A DNA stretch of 64,000 nt. It comes from Heterocephalus glaber (Eukaryota; Chordata; Mammalia; Rodentia; Bathyergidae). Where the stretch lies: contig NW_004624795.1 in NCBI RefSeq assembly GCF_000247695.1, positions 10,879,669-10,943,668 on the forward strand, written 5' to 3'. The position numbers were made by a program, and so were the translations under genes. Below, piece after piece: positions 35,291-47,300 of the stretch. Every line of letters starts with the position of its first letter. The stretch's first letter is position 1. The notes under the pieces were generated by a model. That model searched no databases. It was not told where the DNA came from and saw only the letters and a program-made list of their open reading frames with translations.

Positions 35291-35449
35291 TTGAAATGTA
35301 ACCCTGGTTCCTTTATTCTTTATTACTCCTCATTACATGACATAATCCTCTTTCTTAAATGAAAACTTTCTGCTCCCATAAAGCTTTATTACTAATGCTT
35401 CCTAAGAATAAATCTTCAGAATGCAAATTTCTAGCTAGAAGTAGGCTTG

Positions 35450-35575
35450 ATTCTCAAAGTGTGGTCTGAGAATTATCAGCATTAATAATTTTGGGGAACT
35501 TAATAAAATGAAGAATCTTAGGTCCCACCCCAACTTAAGGCACATTAATAAGATCACCTAGTGATTCTGGATATA
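35450..35575 (+). repeat. MER5-type (hAT) MITE fragment
   Basis: The order tcaaagtgtggtctgagaat, then taggtcccaccccaactta, then tcacctagtgattctg resembles the short non-autonomous hAT element MER5A. Confidence 0.5.
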
Positions 35576-35958
35576 TACAGTGATACTTTTTTTGTTAAAT
35601 TTCATTTGTGCCAAATTTGTGTTCAGACACCAAAAAGTTCTAGAACTGAACATATTTTTCTCATAAGAAATAATGGAAAACCAAATAATTGATTCTAATG
35701 CCCCAAAATTACACTTATAAATACATTTTTCTAGGATTTTAACAAATTTTGCTATGATTTCTTTCTTTGACTCTATCATGATTCACACAGCTTTCCTCAT
35801 CTTTTCCAACAGCTTTACTGTTGGAATCCTTAACTTTCTTTGGTTCCATAGTTAAGGTGTGCCATATTCTACACAAAGGACAAAAAAAGCACAATGATGA
35901 ATGTTTTAATGCACTAACACAAGCCCTACATGTTGTCTGGAAAAGATGGCACCTACAG

Positions 35959-36032
35959 GCCAGGGATGTAGCTCACTGGCACTGTGCCAAGTGTGAGGCT
36001 CTGAGTTCAATTGCTGGTACCAAAAAAAAGAG
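35959..36032 (+). repeat. ID SINE
   Basis: Diverged ID: ggccagggatgtagctcact to caattgctggtacc with a short A tail. Confidence 0.85.
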
Positions 36033-36292
36033 TGGTGCTTAGACTGAAGCATCACCCCTTTGTGTCCACAGCAAGATGCAACACGTGATTCACTCTCAGA
36101 TTTTTGGTTCAACTATTGAGCAAAAGTAAGGACACTGAGCAGAATTTTTTCAAAGTTTACTGTTTGGATAGTGGAAAGTTTGAGTTTGGAGCCATTTGAC
36201 AAAGTATCACGGTATTTGGATAGGTACATAGATATACATTGATATATTAGAGAGATAGATATATATATTTTAAATTTTTACTAAAAGAAATT

Positions 36293-36907
36293 AACAGTCA
36301 CTGTGGTAGTGTATGCCTGTAATCCCAGAACACTGGGAGGCTTAGGTAAAAGGATCAAGAGTTTGACTCCAGCCTGGACAACGTCGTGATTTAGTGAGAC
36401 CATGTCTGTCTTAGTTACTTCCTCATTGGGACAAAATGCCTGACATCCAGAAACTAGACAAAGAAAAGTTTATTTTAGCTCATAATTTGTACAAGTGTTG
36501 GTCCATAGTTTGCTGGCACCAAGGCAAGGCAGCATGACAGAGGAGAAACAGTCCATGTCAGGGTAGACAGAAAAAAGCAGCAGCAGGAGTGAAGCTATCT
36601 TTCCCTTTCTAGTCCATTCAGGCTATAACCCTATTGGTTGGTACCACTTACACCTAGGGTGAGTCTTCTGTTTTCAGTAAATGCACCTAGAACTCCACTA
36701 TTCCAATTAATGGACTGATCCAGTTACTACACCCTTAACCCAGTATCATGCACGCACAATCCAGCCACCTCCCAAAAGCCACATCTATGAGCAAATAAGA
36801 CTTTGGGGGACATGTAGATATAAGCCATAACAGTGTCTCAAAATAAAAAATAAAAAAGAGGACTGGGAATGTAGCTCAGCATGAAGGCTCTCTGTTCAAT
36901 CCATAGT

Positions 36908-36910
<3 letters not shown>
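36293..36910 (+). repeat. Composite B1-ID SINE split by an LTR
   Basis: A B1 head (tatgcctgtaatcccagaac, then agcctggacaacg) runs to 36406. After the LTR at 36407-36832 the B1 tail resumes (gtgtctcaaaataaaaaat), followed directly by an ID body (ggactgggaatgtagctcag) ending in gtactgagaga. Removing the LTR restores one continuous B1-ID dimer. Confidence 0.85.
36407..36832 (-). repeat. MaLR solo LTR inserted in a SINE
   Basis: 426 bp with TG...CA ends. On the minus strand it starts tgttatggcttatatctaca and runs on to catgtccccc. It is flanked by 5-bp duplications atgtc (36402-36406) and gtgtc (36833-36837), the size expected for an LTR retroelement. There is no internal region, so this is a solo LTR left by recombination. 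Confidence 0.88.

Positions 36911-36954
<44 letters not shown>
36911..36954 (+). repeat. (GA)22 microsatellite
   Basis: A pure GA run at the 3' end of the ID part of the composite SINE, apparently grown from its tail. Confidence 0.97.
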
Positions 36955-36957
<3 letters not shown>

Positions 36958-36969
36958 TAATGCACACAA

Positions 36970-37335
36970 TTATGAAAGTGGAGAATCTCAACTGGAGATC
37001 CAGCAGTATCAATGGCATCAGTCTAGTCTGAACCTGGAGGCCTGGCAACTGGGAGAGCTGATGGTATAAAATCTGGTTTGAGTCCAAGTCTGAAGGCAGA
37101 AGACTAATATTACAGCTCAAAGACAGGCAGCAAAACAGAATTATCTCACTAAGCCTCTTGTTGGGTTCAGTTATACAATAATTGAGAACATACCATTCAC
37201 ATCAGAGAGGGACTCTGCTGATACTTTCCTCAGTCTGTCCATTCAAATGCTTACCTCTTCTAGAAATACCCCATAGGAATATCCAGAATACTGTTCAACC
37301 AGATATCTGGGTACCTTTTGCCCCAGCCAAGATGT
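36970..37335 (+). repeat. Old interspersed repeat, second copy
   Basis: Same family as 15045-15838: gaatatccagaatactgttc, agatatctgggtac and ccccagccaagatg occur in the same order near the 3' end. The 5' part is diverged. Confidence 0.6.
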
Positions 37336-37503
37336 AATGGAATAAAATTCTTACATTCACATGCACATAATTTGAGGCACTCTGAACCATCATCTTATTA
37401 ATCTCCCAGTATAAGTCCAGTCTATAGACAGTAGATGGTCCCCAGTACCCAGACAAGTACAGTAAATGCCTATTTCCCCCTTCTTTCATTATTCATAATT
37501 CTT

Positions 37504-38435
<932 letters not shown>

Positions 38436-38454
38436 GGGGGGGGGGGGGGGGGGG
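38436..38454 (+). repeat. G19 homopolymer
   Basis: Nineteen consecutive G, preceded by ctggc. It could form G-quadruplex structures on this strand and is prone to length change. Confidence 0.97.
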
Positions 38455-39250
38455 TTGAAGTAGGAAGGCCCCAGGCATTCTCCTTTGCGGGAGAATCTGT
38501 CTCCTGTGTGCCGGAGGAGGTCAGTGAGAACAAAGGGATGCGTCTGAGCCACCGCCAAGGCCGTTTCCCTGCAGAGACAGTTCCGCAATCCCAAAGAGAG
38601 GCCCACCGACAGTTTGAACCTCTGTAACCTTCTGGGCTCCTCCTCCCTGAGCCAGGCTCTGTGTGGCCTCTCCAGCCGACCCACAGCAGTGATGACGCCT
38701 TGCAGGCTTCCAGCTCCTCTGTGTGCAGGAATGGGAGGGTCGGGGCCACTGACACACTCTGGCATCCTGCAGCCTATTATTTCCTGCCTGTCCTGGCTTC
38801 TCTCCAATTCTCAACATGACAGGTGGATGGAGTTCTCGAGAAAGCTCAGCAATGAGCCAGTTTTCCAGGAATGCTGTTGCTAACTAGATTCACAAACCAA
38901 GCCAACTCGCCATAACCCTGGGCTAAAAGGGGAGGCAGCTGAGAGGGGCAGGGTTGAGTTCCCGGCCCCTCCTCGGTCTCCAGTCTGAATAGTGTGCTTT
39001 TTTGCAGCTGGTAAAAGCAACTCCTTATTCAGGCCACAGGGCTGCAAGACTTTCAAAACCCAAGGGAGGAACAAAAGCAATGAACTCATGCCTGCATTTC
39101 CAAACCAATGACCCAAGCATGGGAGGGAGGGAGCATGAAGGCATAAGCCTGCTTTATGAAGAAAAGTCTCAAGGTGATTTAGCAATCTGATGTGCGGGAG
39201 ATAGAGGAAAACAAACAACAGCACAGCAATCCCGAATGATTTAGCTGGAT
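38455..39250. other. GC-rich unique block
   Basis: A repeat-free segment richer in G and C than its surroundings. The longest frame in the window (163 codons, minus, 38807-38316) lies here but runs through the G19 tract, overlaps other long frames on both strands and has no recognisable domain. I therefore regard it as a compositional artefact. Candidate regulatory sequence. Confidence 0.35.
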
Positions 39251-41525
39251 TAAATTTAGAGAGAAAAAATTATTCCATTTGTACATTTTAGCGCTTATAA
39301 ATGTGTCCGATCTTCCAATATGCTTATGCCTTTTTTCTCCTGAGTAAAACTAGAGTTAACAGGACAAATAGCTATGCAAATGCTTCTTGCCTATTGCCTG
39401 AGGCTGAACAGTTTAAGACAAACTGCCAACCGTCAGAGACTGTACTGTCCATTTCAATAAGCATTTGCTGTACACTTAATCTGGGCTTCCCGCTGTACTG
39501 AGATGGAAAGGAGAAGGGGAAGGAAATCAGAAGTAACGATAAGACTCTGCCTTCCTGGCATTCACAGACAAGCAAGAAAGACAGGTATGCAAATGGATAT
39601 ATTATATAAGAACTTCCTCATTAACAATTGAGATAGAGACGCATGTAAATAGTATGGCAATACAGAGGAAGAAGACACAGGAAGAGACCTCAATCCCTGG
39701 GAAGTGGGGGGTGTGATCTTTCCAATTTTGAATAAGCACAATTAGAAAGTGATACTAGGTGTTAAGGTAGTAAAACCTGCTAATGGAATGGGCAGTTGGA
39801 ATGGTAATTTTGGGCAACAGGTCAATATCTGTTTTATCTTGGGCTCTCACTGGACACTAAGTAATCGCTACTACTTGCTAACGTGATCTAAAGGACTGAT
39901 TGGATAGGCATTTTTGGAAGTCCTCAGAATATTTCCAAGAGCTGGCATGGCTGTGAAAGGATCGAGGTTCACACTTCACAAAGAGGTCCTAGAGATATGA
40001 AGCCAAATTCTTTTGGGATAAGAATATGTTACCCAATGTCCTGGACAGTATTGAAATAGTTTGCTTTCATTGCTGTCTTCATAGATGGCTGTCTTAGATT
40101 CTTAGATTCTTCAATTCCTGTCTTCATATCTTCCCCATGTTTTACTGTTAGTACAAAGGAATGACCTGAAAGAACCAACTATCTCTCAACCCAAATCACT
40201 TCCATCTTATCCACAGGAGGAGAGAGTGATTTTGAGGCTAATAAATTCTCTTCCTACTCCTGGACAAGCTTTAGAAGGTTAAGCAAAGGAGTGAACTGAG
40301 GCCTGCATATATGAAATACTCTCCCCTTGGTTTCAGGGTCTGTGAAGACTACATTTCATGTAAGAAAAAGCTTCACTTTTCTTAGAAGACTCCAGACCAT
40401 ATTTTTCTGAATACCAGTGTGTACCCTTGAGAGGGCAAGCACATGTGTGTGCAGGCACATATGTGTGCCTTTGAACTAAAAAATATTTGCTTAGAAACTA
40501 GGAAGGAAGAGAAAATATATCTGGATGTCACGCTGATAATGCTTTATTAAAAATGATTAGGGTTAAAGTAGGGGCCACCCTTGACTGTCTTGCCAAAGTC
40601 TCCATCACCTCCCTTATTCTCCCCTTCTCTGTCTCCTCCATGTCGAGGAATAAATGAGACTTAGGAAAATTACTTGAGTTATTGTGCTCTTGCAATTGTG
40701 CTGTTGTGGTTGGAACAGAGATGGGGATAGATCTGGGAAAAGGGTGGAGAATCCCAAAGGAGCAAGGTTATTTGAACAGGGAAGGCTGCATACTCCCAGA
40801 GCACAGTGCTCTTGGGGTAGTCAGACAGTCAGGACAGCTAGAGAACAGAGTTTAGGCTCTTAAAGAGCTTCTCCCACGACACTGTTAAATTATCTTGTTC
40901 TCTTACTACAGGCATGTTTCCAGTTTGAAGTTGCTTTCTCCTTTGTAATTCCTCTCTTGTTATAACAACATTTCAGTAAATTGTAAGGACTTCTGGGAAT
41001 GGTATTGTAGGAGTTAGGGCCTTTCCCTTTTCCTGTGTTGATTGAGATCCTTGTTAGGGTAAAGGTGTCATCTTAAGAAGAATAGTTCAGATAATCCTGG
41101 CGCAAGTAAACCTGAGACCAAAGATCTTCTCCAAAAAGATACCAGTGGGAGTGCATGCTTAAAGTGAGTTAGATATTTTGATATATAAGGAATTTCAAGA
41201 GAATAAGAAGAATTCCTGTAAACTTGGTAGCCCCTGAAAGCTTCCACACTGCTCAAGAAGATAAAGCATCCAGGCACAGCTCCATTTTTCCAACAGAATG
41301 ATCACTTGCCCATCCTGCCTTGCTCCAATTTTCTTTCCCTACTGAACCTCTCTCTTTAGAATGAGACCACCATACATCCGGTTTCTAAGCCAGGAACTTG
41401 GGTGCCATGTTGGATTCTTTCTTCTTTCTCCCTTTCCATAAATAATTAATCTCAAATTCCTATTGGTTTTTATCTTTCTAAATGTTTGTAATATTTTTAT
41501 TTGATATGGGGAAGCCACTGGATTT
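39251..41525. other. Intergenic, no recognised feature
   Basis: About 2.3 kb in which I recognise no SINE, LTR or gene. Frames are short. Confidence 0.4.
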
Positions 41526-41542
41526 GGCGAAAAGAAAATCTT

Positions 41543-42498
41543 TTTTTTCCCATTAAGTTTATCGGTACATTTTAGTATACAATACAGTGATATTCATCAT
41601 TGGGATCTTGTACCTTTACATGATGTATCTTGGTTCTTATTTTTTCCCCTTCCCCTGCCCTCCCTTCACCCCCTCCTCCTTTCCCTATTTACAAAGATTT
41701 TGTTTCCATTTTTTTCCTGTTCTCATATTTTTTTCTTTTCCCTTCTTTCCTTTCCCCTTCCCCTCCCACTTCCCCTGCTCCTTTAGACTGTTCTTCCTAT
41801 TTCACAATATAAATTATACATTTTGATCCTTATTTACACTTTTAGTTTTTCACACCACAGAAACTATTCAGCATTTACACATGTGTGTCCTATTTATTTC
41901 ACTGAAGAGTATGGCCTCAATGTGCATCTACTTAGCTCTAAATGTCTCTAGTTTCTCATTCTTTATGGCTGAGTAGTACTCCATTTTATTAAAAAAAAAA
42001 ATCCCACATCTTCTTTATCCAGTCTCCAGGTGATGGGCAATTGGGCTGTTCCCAAGTTTTAGCTATTACAAACTGTGCCACTATAAACATGGGTATGCAT
42101 ATATCACTGTGTTATGATGCTTTTAATTCTTTTGGGAAGATACCCAGCAGAGGAATAGCCGGGTCAAATAGGACTTCTAATCCTAGTTGTTTGAGCTATC
42201 TCCATATTGATTTCCACAGTGATTGCACCAGTTTGCACTCCCACCAACAATGAAGAAGGGTTCCTTTTTCCCCTCAATCCCACCAGAATTTGTTATTGGT
42301 TGATTTCATGTTAGCAACCATTCTTTCTGGGGTGAGGTGGAATCTCAGTGTTGTTTTCATCTGCATCTTTTGAACGACCAGTGATGTTGAACATTTTTTC
42401 TTATGTTTATTTGCTGCTTTTACTTCTTTGTGTGAGAAATGTCTGTTCATTTCAGATGCCCATTTTTGAATTGGGTCTTTATATTGGGGGGTGGTGAC
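41543..42498 (-). repeat. 5'-truncated L1 insertion, antisense
   Basis: 956 bp of L1 3' end. The plus strand starts with a poly-T, runs through C/T-rich 3' UTR, then the familiar antisense ORF2 end (atggctgagtagtactccat; cttctttatccagtctccag; ttgcactcccaccaacaatg). Target-site duplications ggcgaaaagaaaatctt (41526-41542) and ggcaaaaagaaaatctt (42499-42515) differ at one position. No intact ORF2 frame remains. Confidence 0.93.
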
Positions 42499-42515
42499 GG
42501 CAAAAAGAAAATCTT

Positions 42516-43295
42516 TAAAAGACTTTATTAGGGAGCAGTTTTAATAGCCGTATTACAAAGAGTTAAATAATAATGGGTGAGAATAAAATGATATAGCTAT
42601 GATAACTAACAAATATTGTGGGATAATGTTATTCAATACTTGATCAAACTATGAAGAAAACTATCTAAATTATATCTCTCCTAATGAGTGAAATGAATAC
42701 CCACTCTCCTCATTCCACTGATTTATTTCATAATTTGTTTTTCCTTTCTAAAATTAATTCTACCTTCTGATGAAGCAGGTATACAAAGTATCCTTAAGGC
42801 ACAATGTAAGCATGAGAAATGACAAGGTATAGAAGAACATGAGACCACTAAGGGATAGCTAAAGTCCAGGGTAGGAAGGGCCAGTACTAGTAAGAGGCAG
42901 AATTGGAAAAAGTAGAATCATATCTGACAAGAGCAGCAATGTGAGCTCTTTTGGCTAGGCCACAGCTGCCAAATCTTTGGATTATGCATCCATTAATAAA
43001 CATGTTTGAGAGACCTCCCAAATATATACATACACTTCTTTGTAAATTTTATAATGATCCACATATGAAGTGATAATTATATTCATTTCATATTTAAGGA
43101 AAACAGTAGTAAAAATGCAACTGCTAACATAATAATCCCTCCATATATATAGGTTCTGTGTCTGGGAATTCAAGCAAATGTGGATTAAAAGTATTTTTAA
43201 AACTTTCATCTGTAATGAACATGTGCAGATTTTTTTTCTTATAATATTTTCTGAACAATACAGTATAACAGCTATTTACATTGCATCTTCATTGT
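42516..43295. other. Intergenic, no recognised feature
   Basis: AT-rich unique sequence. Confidence 0.4.
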
Positions 43296-43390
43296 ATTAA
43301 GTATTACAAGGTATCTAGAGTATTAAATATCACAAGGTATCTATTAAGTATTACAAGGTATCTATGTCCTGTATATTCATAATATACAGG
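43296..43390. repeat. Short tandem repeat plus perfect palindrome
   Basis: Three copies of a tattaa(g/a)tat(t/c)acaaggtatc unit occupy about 43296-43363. They are followed at once by a perfect inverted repeat: cctgtatatt (43368-43377), loop cat, aatatacagg (43381-43390). Confidence 0.85.
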
Positions 43391-43767
43391 AGAATGTACA
43401 CTATTTTATATAAGGGACGTGAGCACCCTTCTATTTGTCATCCATTTGGGGGGTTCCTGCAACAAGTGATCCAGGGAGACGAAGGGCTGACTATAGTTTT
43501 CTTGCACACAAAAGGATTGTCTTTTGTAGCTTCAATCTGGTGTGATGAAGATACTTTATGAAGATGAAGATGAGGGCATATTCATTATTTTGTAGAACTC
43601 TACCTCCAGCATGGAAGAATGACTGGAATGGAATCATTGAGCTTTCAAGTGTGTAAAGTTCACCTGGATGGTTTTAAGAAGTAAGAACCACAGTCCCAAT
43701 GAGTCCATGGATGTGAGCAATTATCATCAATAGCTATTAATATTACAAATAGACAACCAGACATTTA
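43391..43767. other. Intergenic, no recognised feature
   Basis: Unique sequence. Confidence 0.4.
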
Positions 43768-43781
43768 GTGCCCCCAGATGG
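43768..43781 (-). promoter_or_regulatory. Possible CTCF site
   Basis: On the minus strand this reads ccatctgggggcac, agreeing with the 14-base CTCF core at 12 positions by my count. The flanks are AT-rich. Untested. Confidence 0.4.
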
Positions 43782-44475
43782 AAGCACTAGATACTTTATA
43801 CCATCTATATCTTTGCTAAAAAAAAAAATTAAATTGGAATCTCATCAAGGTTGTACATTTAACAGATGGTAAGGAAATTACCATTAGGTAATTATTAATG
43901 AATAATAAAAATGACATATCATAAGTTACAAGGTTAATTATCATATAAATTAAAGGAAGTACAGGGATCAAAAGGACATACAAGATGACATTACAAGGAT
44001 AAAACTAGAAATATACAGACTATAGGAAGTTCTGTAAGTCAATCAACACAGTTTCCTCAACAACTAAGAAGCTGGGGAGGAAGAAGAGGGTGATGGAACA
44101 AAAGAAACAAGAGACACAACAGTCAGTTCTCATGAAAGGAATTATTTGGTTTTTTATTCAAAAGATTGTGACAAAATTGTACAGAGAGATGATTATAGAT
44201 CTTGACAATATACTCTGTATTTCAAAAAAACTAGAAAGGAGTTTGAATGTTTTCACCAAAAAGAAAGGACAAATATTTGAGTATATAGATATACTTACTC
44301 TCACTTGAACACAATGTATACATTATAAAAATATCATATGATCCCTCATATATATGTGAATTTTCATATGTAGTTTAAAAATTAAATGTAAAAGTTATGA
44401 GACACCATGGGAAGTTTGAACACTGACTGTATACTTGATATAAAGGAAATGTCAATAATTTTAAAGGTATAATAC
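43782..44475. other. Intergenic, no recognised feature
   Basis: A-rich unique or old L1-like sequence. Nothing firm. Confidence 0.35.
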
Positions 44476-44555
44476 TAGTGGTTAGATTTTTTGTTTTAAG
44501 TTTTGTCAATCAGAGATAGTGGTTAGATTTTTTAAAAGTTTTGCCAATTAGAGAT
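44476..44555 (+). repeat. Tandem duplication, ~40 bp
   Basis: Two copies (44476-44516 and 44517-44555) both start tagtggttagatttttt and end with a ttttg(t/c)caat(c/t)agaga block. The second copy is 2 bp shorter. Confidence 0.88.
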
Positions 44556-44714
44556 ACTCATTGAAATATTTACAGATGAGGTGATATCTGACTACAAAAT
44601 ACTCAGGGACAGGGATATTATTTAAATAAGATTGGCCGTAAGTTGATAAATATTGAAGGTGAGGGATAATTATGTAGTAATTTCTTATACTATAGAAATA
44701 TTTTATACTCAAAA

Positions 44715-44880
44715 TTCTTCTGACAGGTATTTTGAATTCAGATTGCTGGGTTTCACCCCCTAGAAATCTTGAGGCCACACGTTTGAGGTGGCACTCAGAA
44801 ATCTGCATTTTTAATAAATGCCCTAGGGGACTCAGTATAAGATGGCCTCTTAAACTACATATTGAAAAAATTAGAGTAGA
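44715..44880 (+). repeat. MER5-type (hAT) MITE fragment
   Basis: The order cagattgctgggtttcaccc, cagaaatctgcatttttaat and aaatgccctaggg resembles MER5A. Confidence 0.55.
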
Positions 44881-45139
44881 TGTGCAACAACTCAGATGGA
44901 AGAAACAGAGCAAAAGAAGTCAGTATCTTTTACAGGGAAGGTAGTTATGATAAATATCTGCCTGTTTTATTTGATGGTTGTCCACAAACAGTTACACCAA
45001 ATCTTAATTAATAGTGTTTGTATATAAAAATCATTCAGTGTATAGTTGCCAGCACTATTTAATGACTTAGGTCTCTTTCTCTTTTTTGTATTTTTAGATT
45101 TTTGGAGTCCTCTAATACTTGCTTCTTGGACCAAAGTTA

Positions 45140-45860
45140 ATTCCTTGATTAGATCATTATCCTTATGAACCCTTTCTTCACAATTGCAATGGCAGAAGAG
45201 ATGTTGCCAGGCCTTTCAGGAAGGGAGAGACACCCAGGTGTGACCCAGTAAGTTAGTATCAGTCCTCACCCCACCCCTTCCTGTAGGAAAGGATCTTATA
45301 ACCTGGAAAGGGGAGGGAGCGGAGAGGTGGTCCATCTATTCCCGTGCTGTCAGGTCACATCACAAAGCAGGACACATGCTCTCCACCCCTGTTTTCTGTT
45401 CACATTGGAGACTTTTTCAACTGGAAAGCGCCTTGGGCCCTGGAGCTATGATGTGTAAGGAAGACAGGGTTGGCTGCCGTTATAAAGCAAACAGATGGAA
45501 AATGGAAAGGCCCTGCCATAATTCTTCAGAACATGGTTGGTCTCCAGCTGTTACCCTGCAGGTGGGCCTCTCATTAAAGTCAGCACAAAAATGCTGCTGC
45601 TGGTGAGCTTCCCTGGGATTGCAAACATGTTTTCTGTCCAGACACAGCTCTGCCCTTTTGACAACAACAGAAAAGCAGTCTTTGGAACGAGACTTCTGCT
45701 TATCAAGAGAGTTTCCCTGCTTCAGATCTGTCTGGAAACAGTTTACCTCAGGGTTGGCAGGTCAGCAGGTGGAGTAGCTGCAAGGGCTTTACCTCTCCTG
45801 CATAGTCTGGGGAGACCTCACCGTACCCCACAGGTAAGGTAAGGAAACCACCACAGCCAG
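45140..45860. other. Unique, GC-richer block; candidate regulatory region
   Basis: About 700 bp without recognised repeats between AT-rich flanks. It ends at an accccacaggtaaggtaagg stretch that resembles both a splice acceptor and a donor, but no supported exon could be built. A 101-codon frame at 45537-45842 (+) has no recognised domain. Confidence 0.35.
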
Positions 45861-45914
45861 AGATGGCCACTGTTTGTATTCTGATTCCATGGACAAAAAC
45901 CTTGAACTGTGAAG

Positions 45915-46000
45915 TCTCAGTGACCTACCAAGGTCACTGAGCTCAGGGTTGGAACTAAGATCCAAGTACTTTTGCTCTTTATTTTGTGCATTTAACCCCT
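45915..46000 (-). repeat. MIR SINE fragment
   Basis: The segment accaaggtcactgagctcag followed by ggttggaactaagatccaag is an antisense MIR core. Confidence 0.55.
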
Positions 46001-46250
46001 TCAGAGATACTTCTTTATTTCCTTTGATGTAATCAGTTTTCTTTTAAGTCCTATTCTCCTCCTTGTCCCTACAAACAGCCCACATTGCCACCAACATAGG
46101 CTGCATGCATTTCTCTATGTTCCACCTATTCTCATGTGCTTCTTTTTATTCTTTTTTCTTTAGCTTTTTCCTCTTCCAGAAGGAATTTTCTTCCCTTTAA
46201 CCCAATTATACCAACTAAAATCTCAAGTACCATCAATTTCAGATCCTGTT

Positions 46251-46340
46251 GGGCCGGGGATTTAGCTCAGTGGTTCTGGTGCCTGCCTTGAAAGCGCAAG
46301 GACTCGAGTTCAATCCCCAGTACCAAAAAAAAAAAAAAAG
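46251..46340 (+). repeat. ID SINE
   Basis: Nearly intact ID from gggccggggatttagctcag to caatccccagtacc with A15. Flanked by agatcctgt copies (46241 and 46347). Confidence 0.95.
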
Positions 46341-46859
46341 TACAAAGATCCTGTCCAATGGTATGTCTTCCAAGAAGCCTTTCAGGATTCATTCCTCCAC
46401 CCTCATCAAGAAGAGACATTTCCCTACTCTGGGCTTTCATCACACTTTGCTGATAACATTTGTTGCCACTCATATTTGTTTCCTTTTCTTGTATTTTTTA
46501 CTGTGGCATGGTGGCAGTGCATTTACTTATTTTATGACTTCTGTTATAAGGTTTAGTTTTGAGCCCAATGACTTTGCTCTTGCTTTATATGTTGTGGAGA
46601 CTTTAAAAGTCTACTGGATTAAATATTACAATCCTAATGCCTAAATATATGACTCTGTATGCACTTATTAAAGGGAAATTGAGTGCCATGGGGAACTTTG
46701 ATCCTACAAAGAAGTAACTCTGTGATTCATCATTACATAATTAAGCCCAAAACTCTAAGCATCATTATAATTTTGTCTTTGCTAAATCTGTACTTGCAAA
46801 TACTAAACACATTGAAAACAACCTGCTATATTTGTTCATTTGTTCTTTTTTGTGTGTGC
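46341..46859. other. Intergenic, no recognised feature
   Basis: The 131-codon frame at 46249-46644 (+) starts inside the ID element and is not a gene. The remainder is unique. Confidence 0.4.
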
Positions 46860-47300
46860 TTTCCACACTTTTCTCCTGCTCTGCATAGGTGAGAAAGTAG
46901 GAAGGAGCAGCCGAGCTGCCTTGGGCAGTGAGAGTATTTGGAGGGTCAGTCCCCACCTTCTTTGCCCTTTGGAGATTCTGGATTGGATTGTGAGTGTGGG
47001 AGGGAAATGGCAGCCCTCGGGGGAGATTAATGAGACGGTCTGAAGGCTGAAGATCAAAGAGCAGCCTTGGCTGTGGTTCACATGGTAACCCTAGTAATCC
47101 GCAGAGGCTCTCTGATCTCTGTGCTCCCGGGTATCCCACCCCTGGAACCGCACACTGCATTTTGCACCTTGTCCTGGGGTCAGCACCCTTCTCCATTTAG
47201 CTGTCTCCACTTGGCGCTAGTTACCCCCCCCGCCCCGCTCGTCCCCCTGCAAGACTGCAAGTCTGCTGTTGTCTTCGGATAACCAACCCACTGCCTAGCC
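46860..47300. other. Unique GC-rich block; candidate regulatory region
   Basis: Repeat-free and GC-richer than its neighbours, with a C-rich run ttaccccccccgccccgctc near 47221. A 143-codon minus-strand frame covers it (47196-46765) but has no recognisable domain. Confidence 0.35.

Noticed and set aside
15045..37335. CRISPR-like or other regularly spaced array suggested by recurrent short motifs
   Set aside because: The recurring motif is the dispersed ID SINE on both strands with irregular spacing. This is a mammalian genome.
41543..42498. Coding potential in 79- and 70-codon frames
   Set aside because: They are antisense 3' UTR and ORF2 end of a truncated L1.
45820..45845. Splice site pair at accccacag/gtaaggtaagg
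   Set aside because: Acceptor and donor consensus coincide with no room for an exon, and no partner site supports a transcript.
46249..46644. 131-codon plus-strand frame
   Set aside because: Its start and first third are an ID SINE, and the remainder has no recognisable domain.
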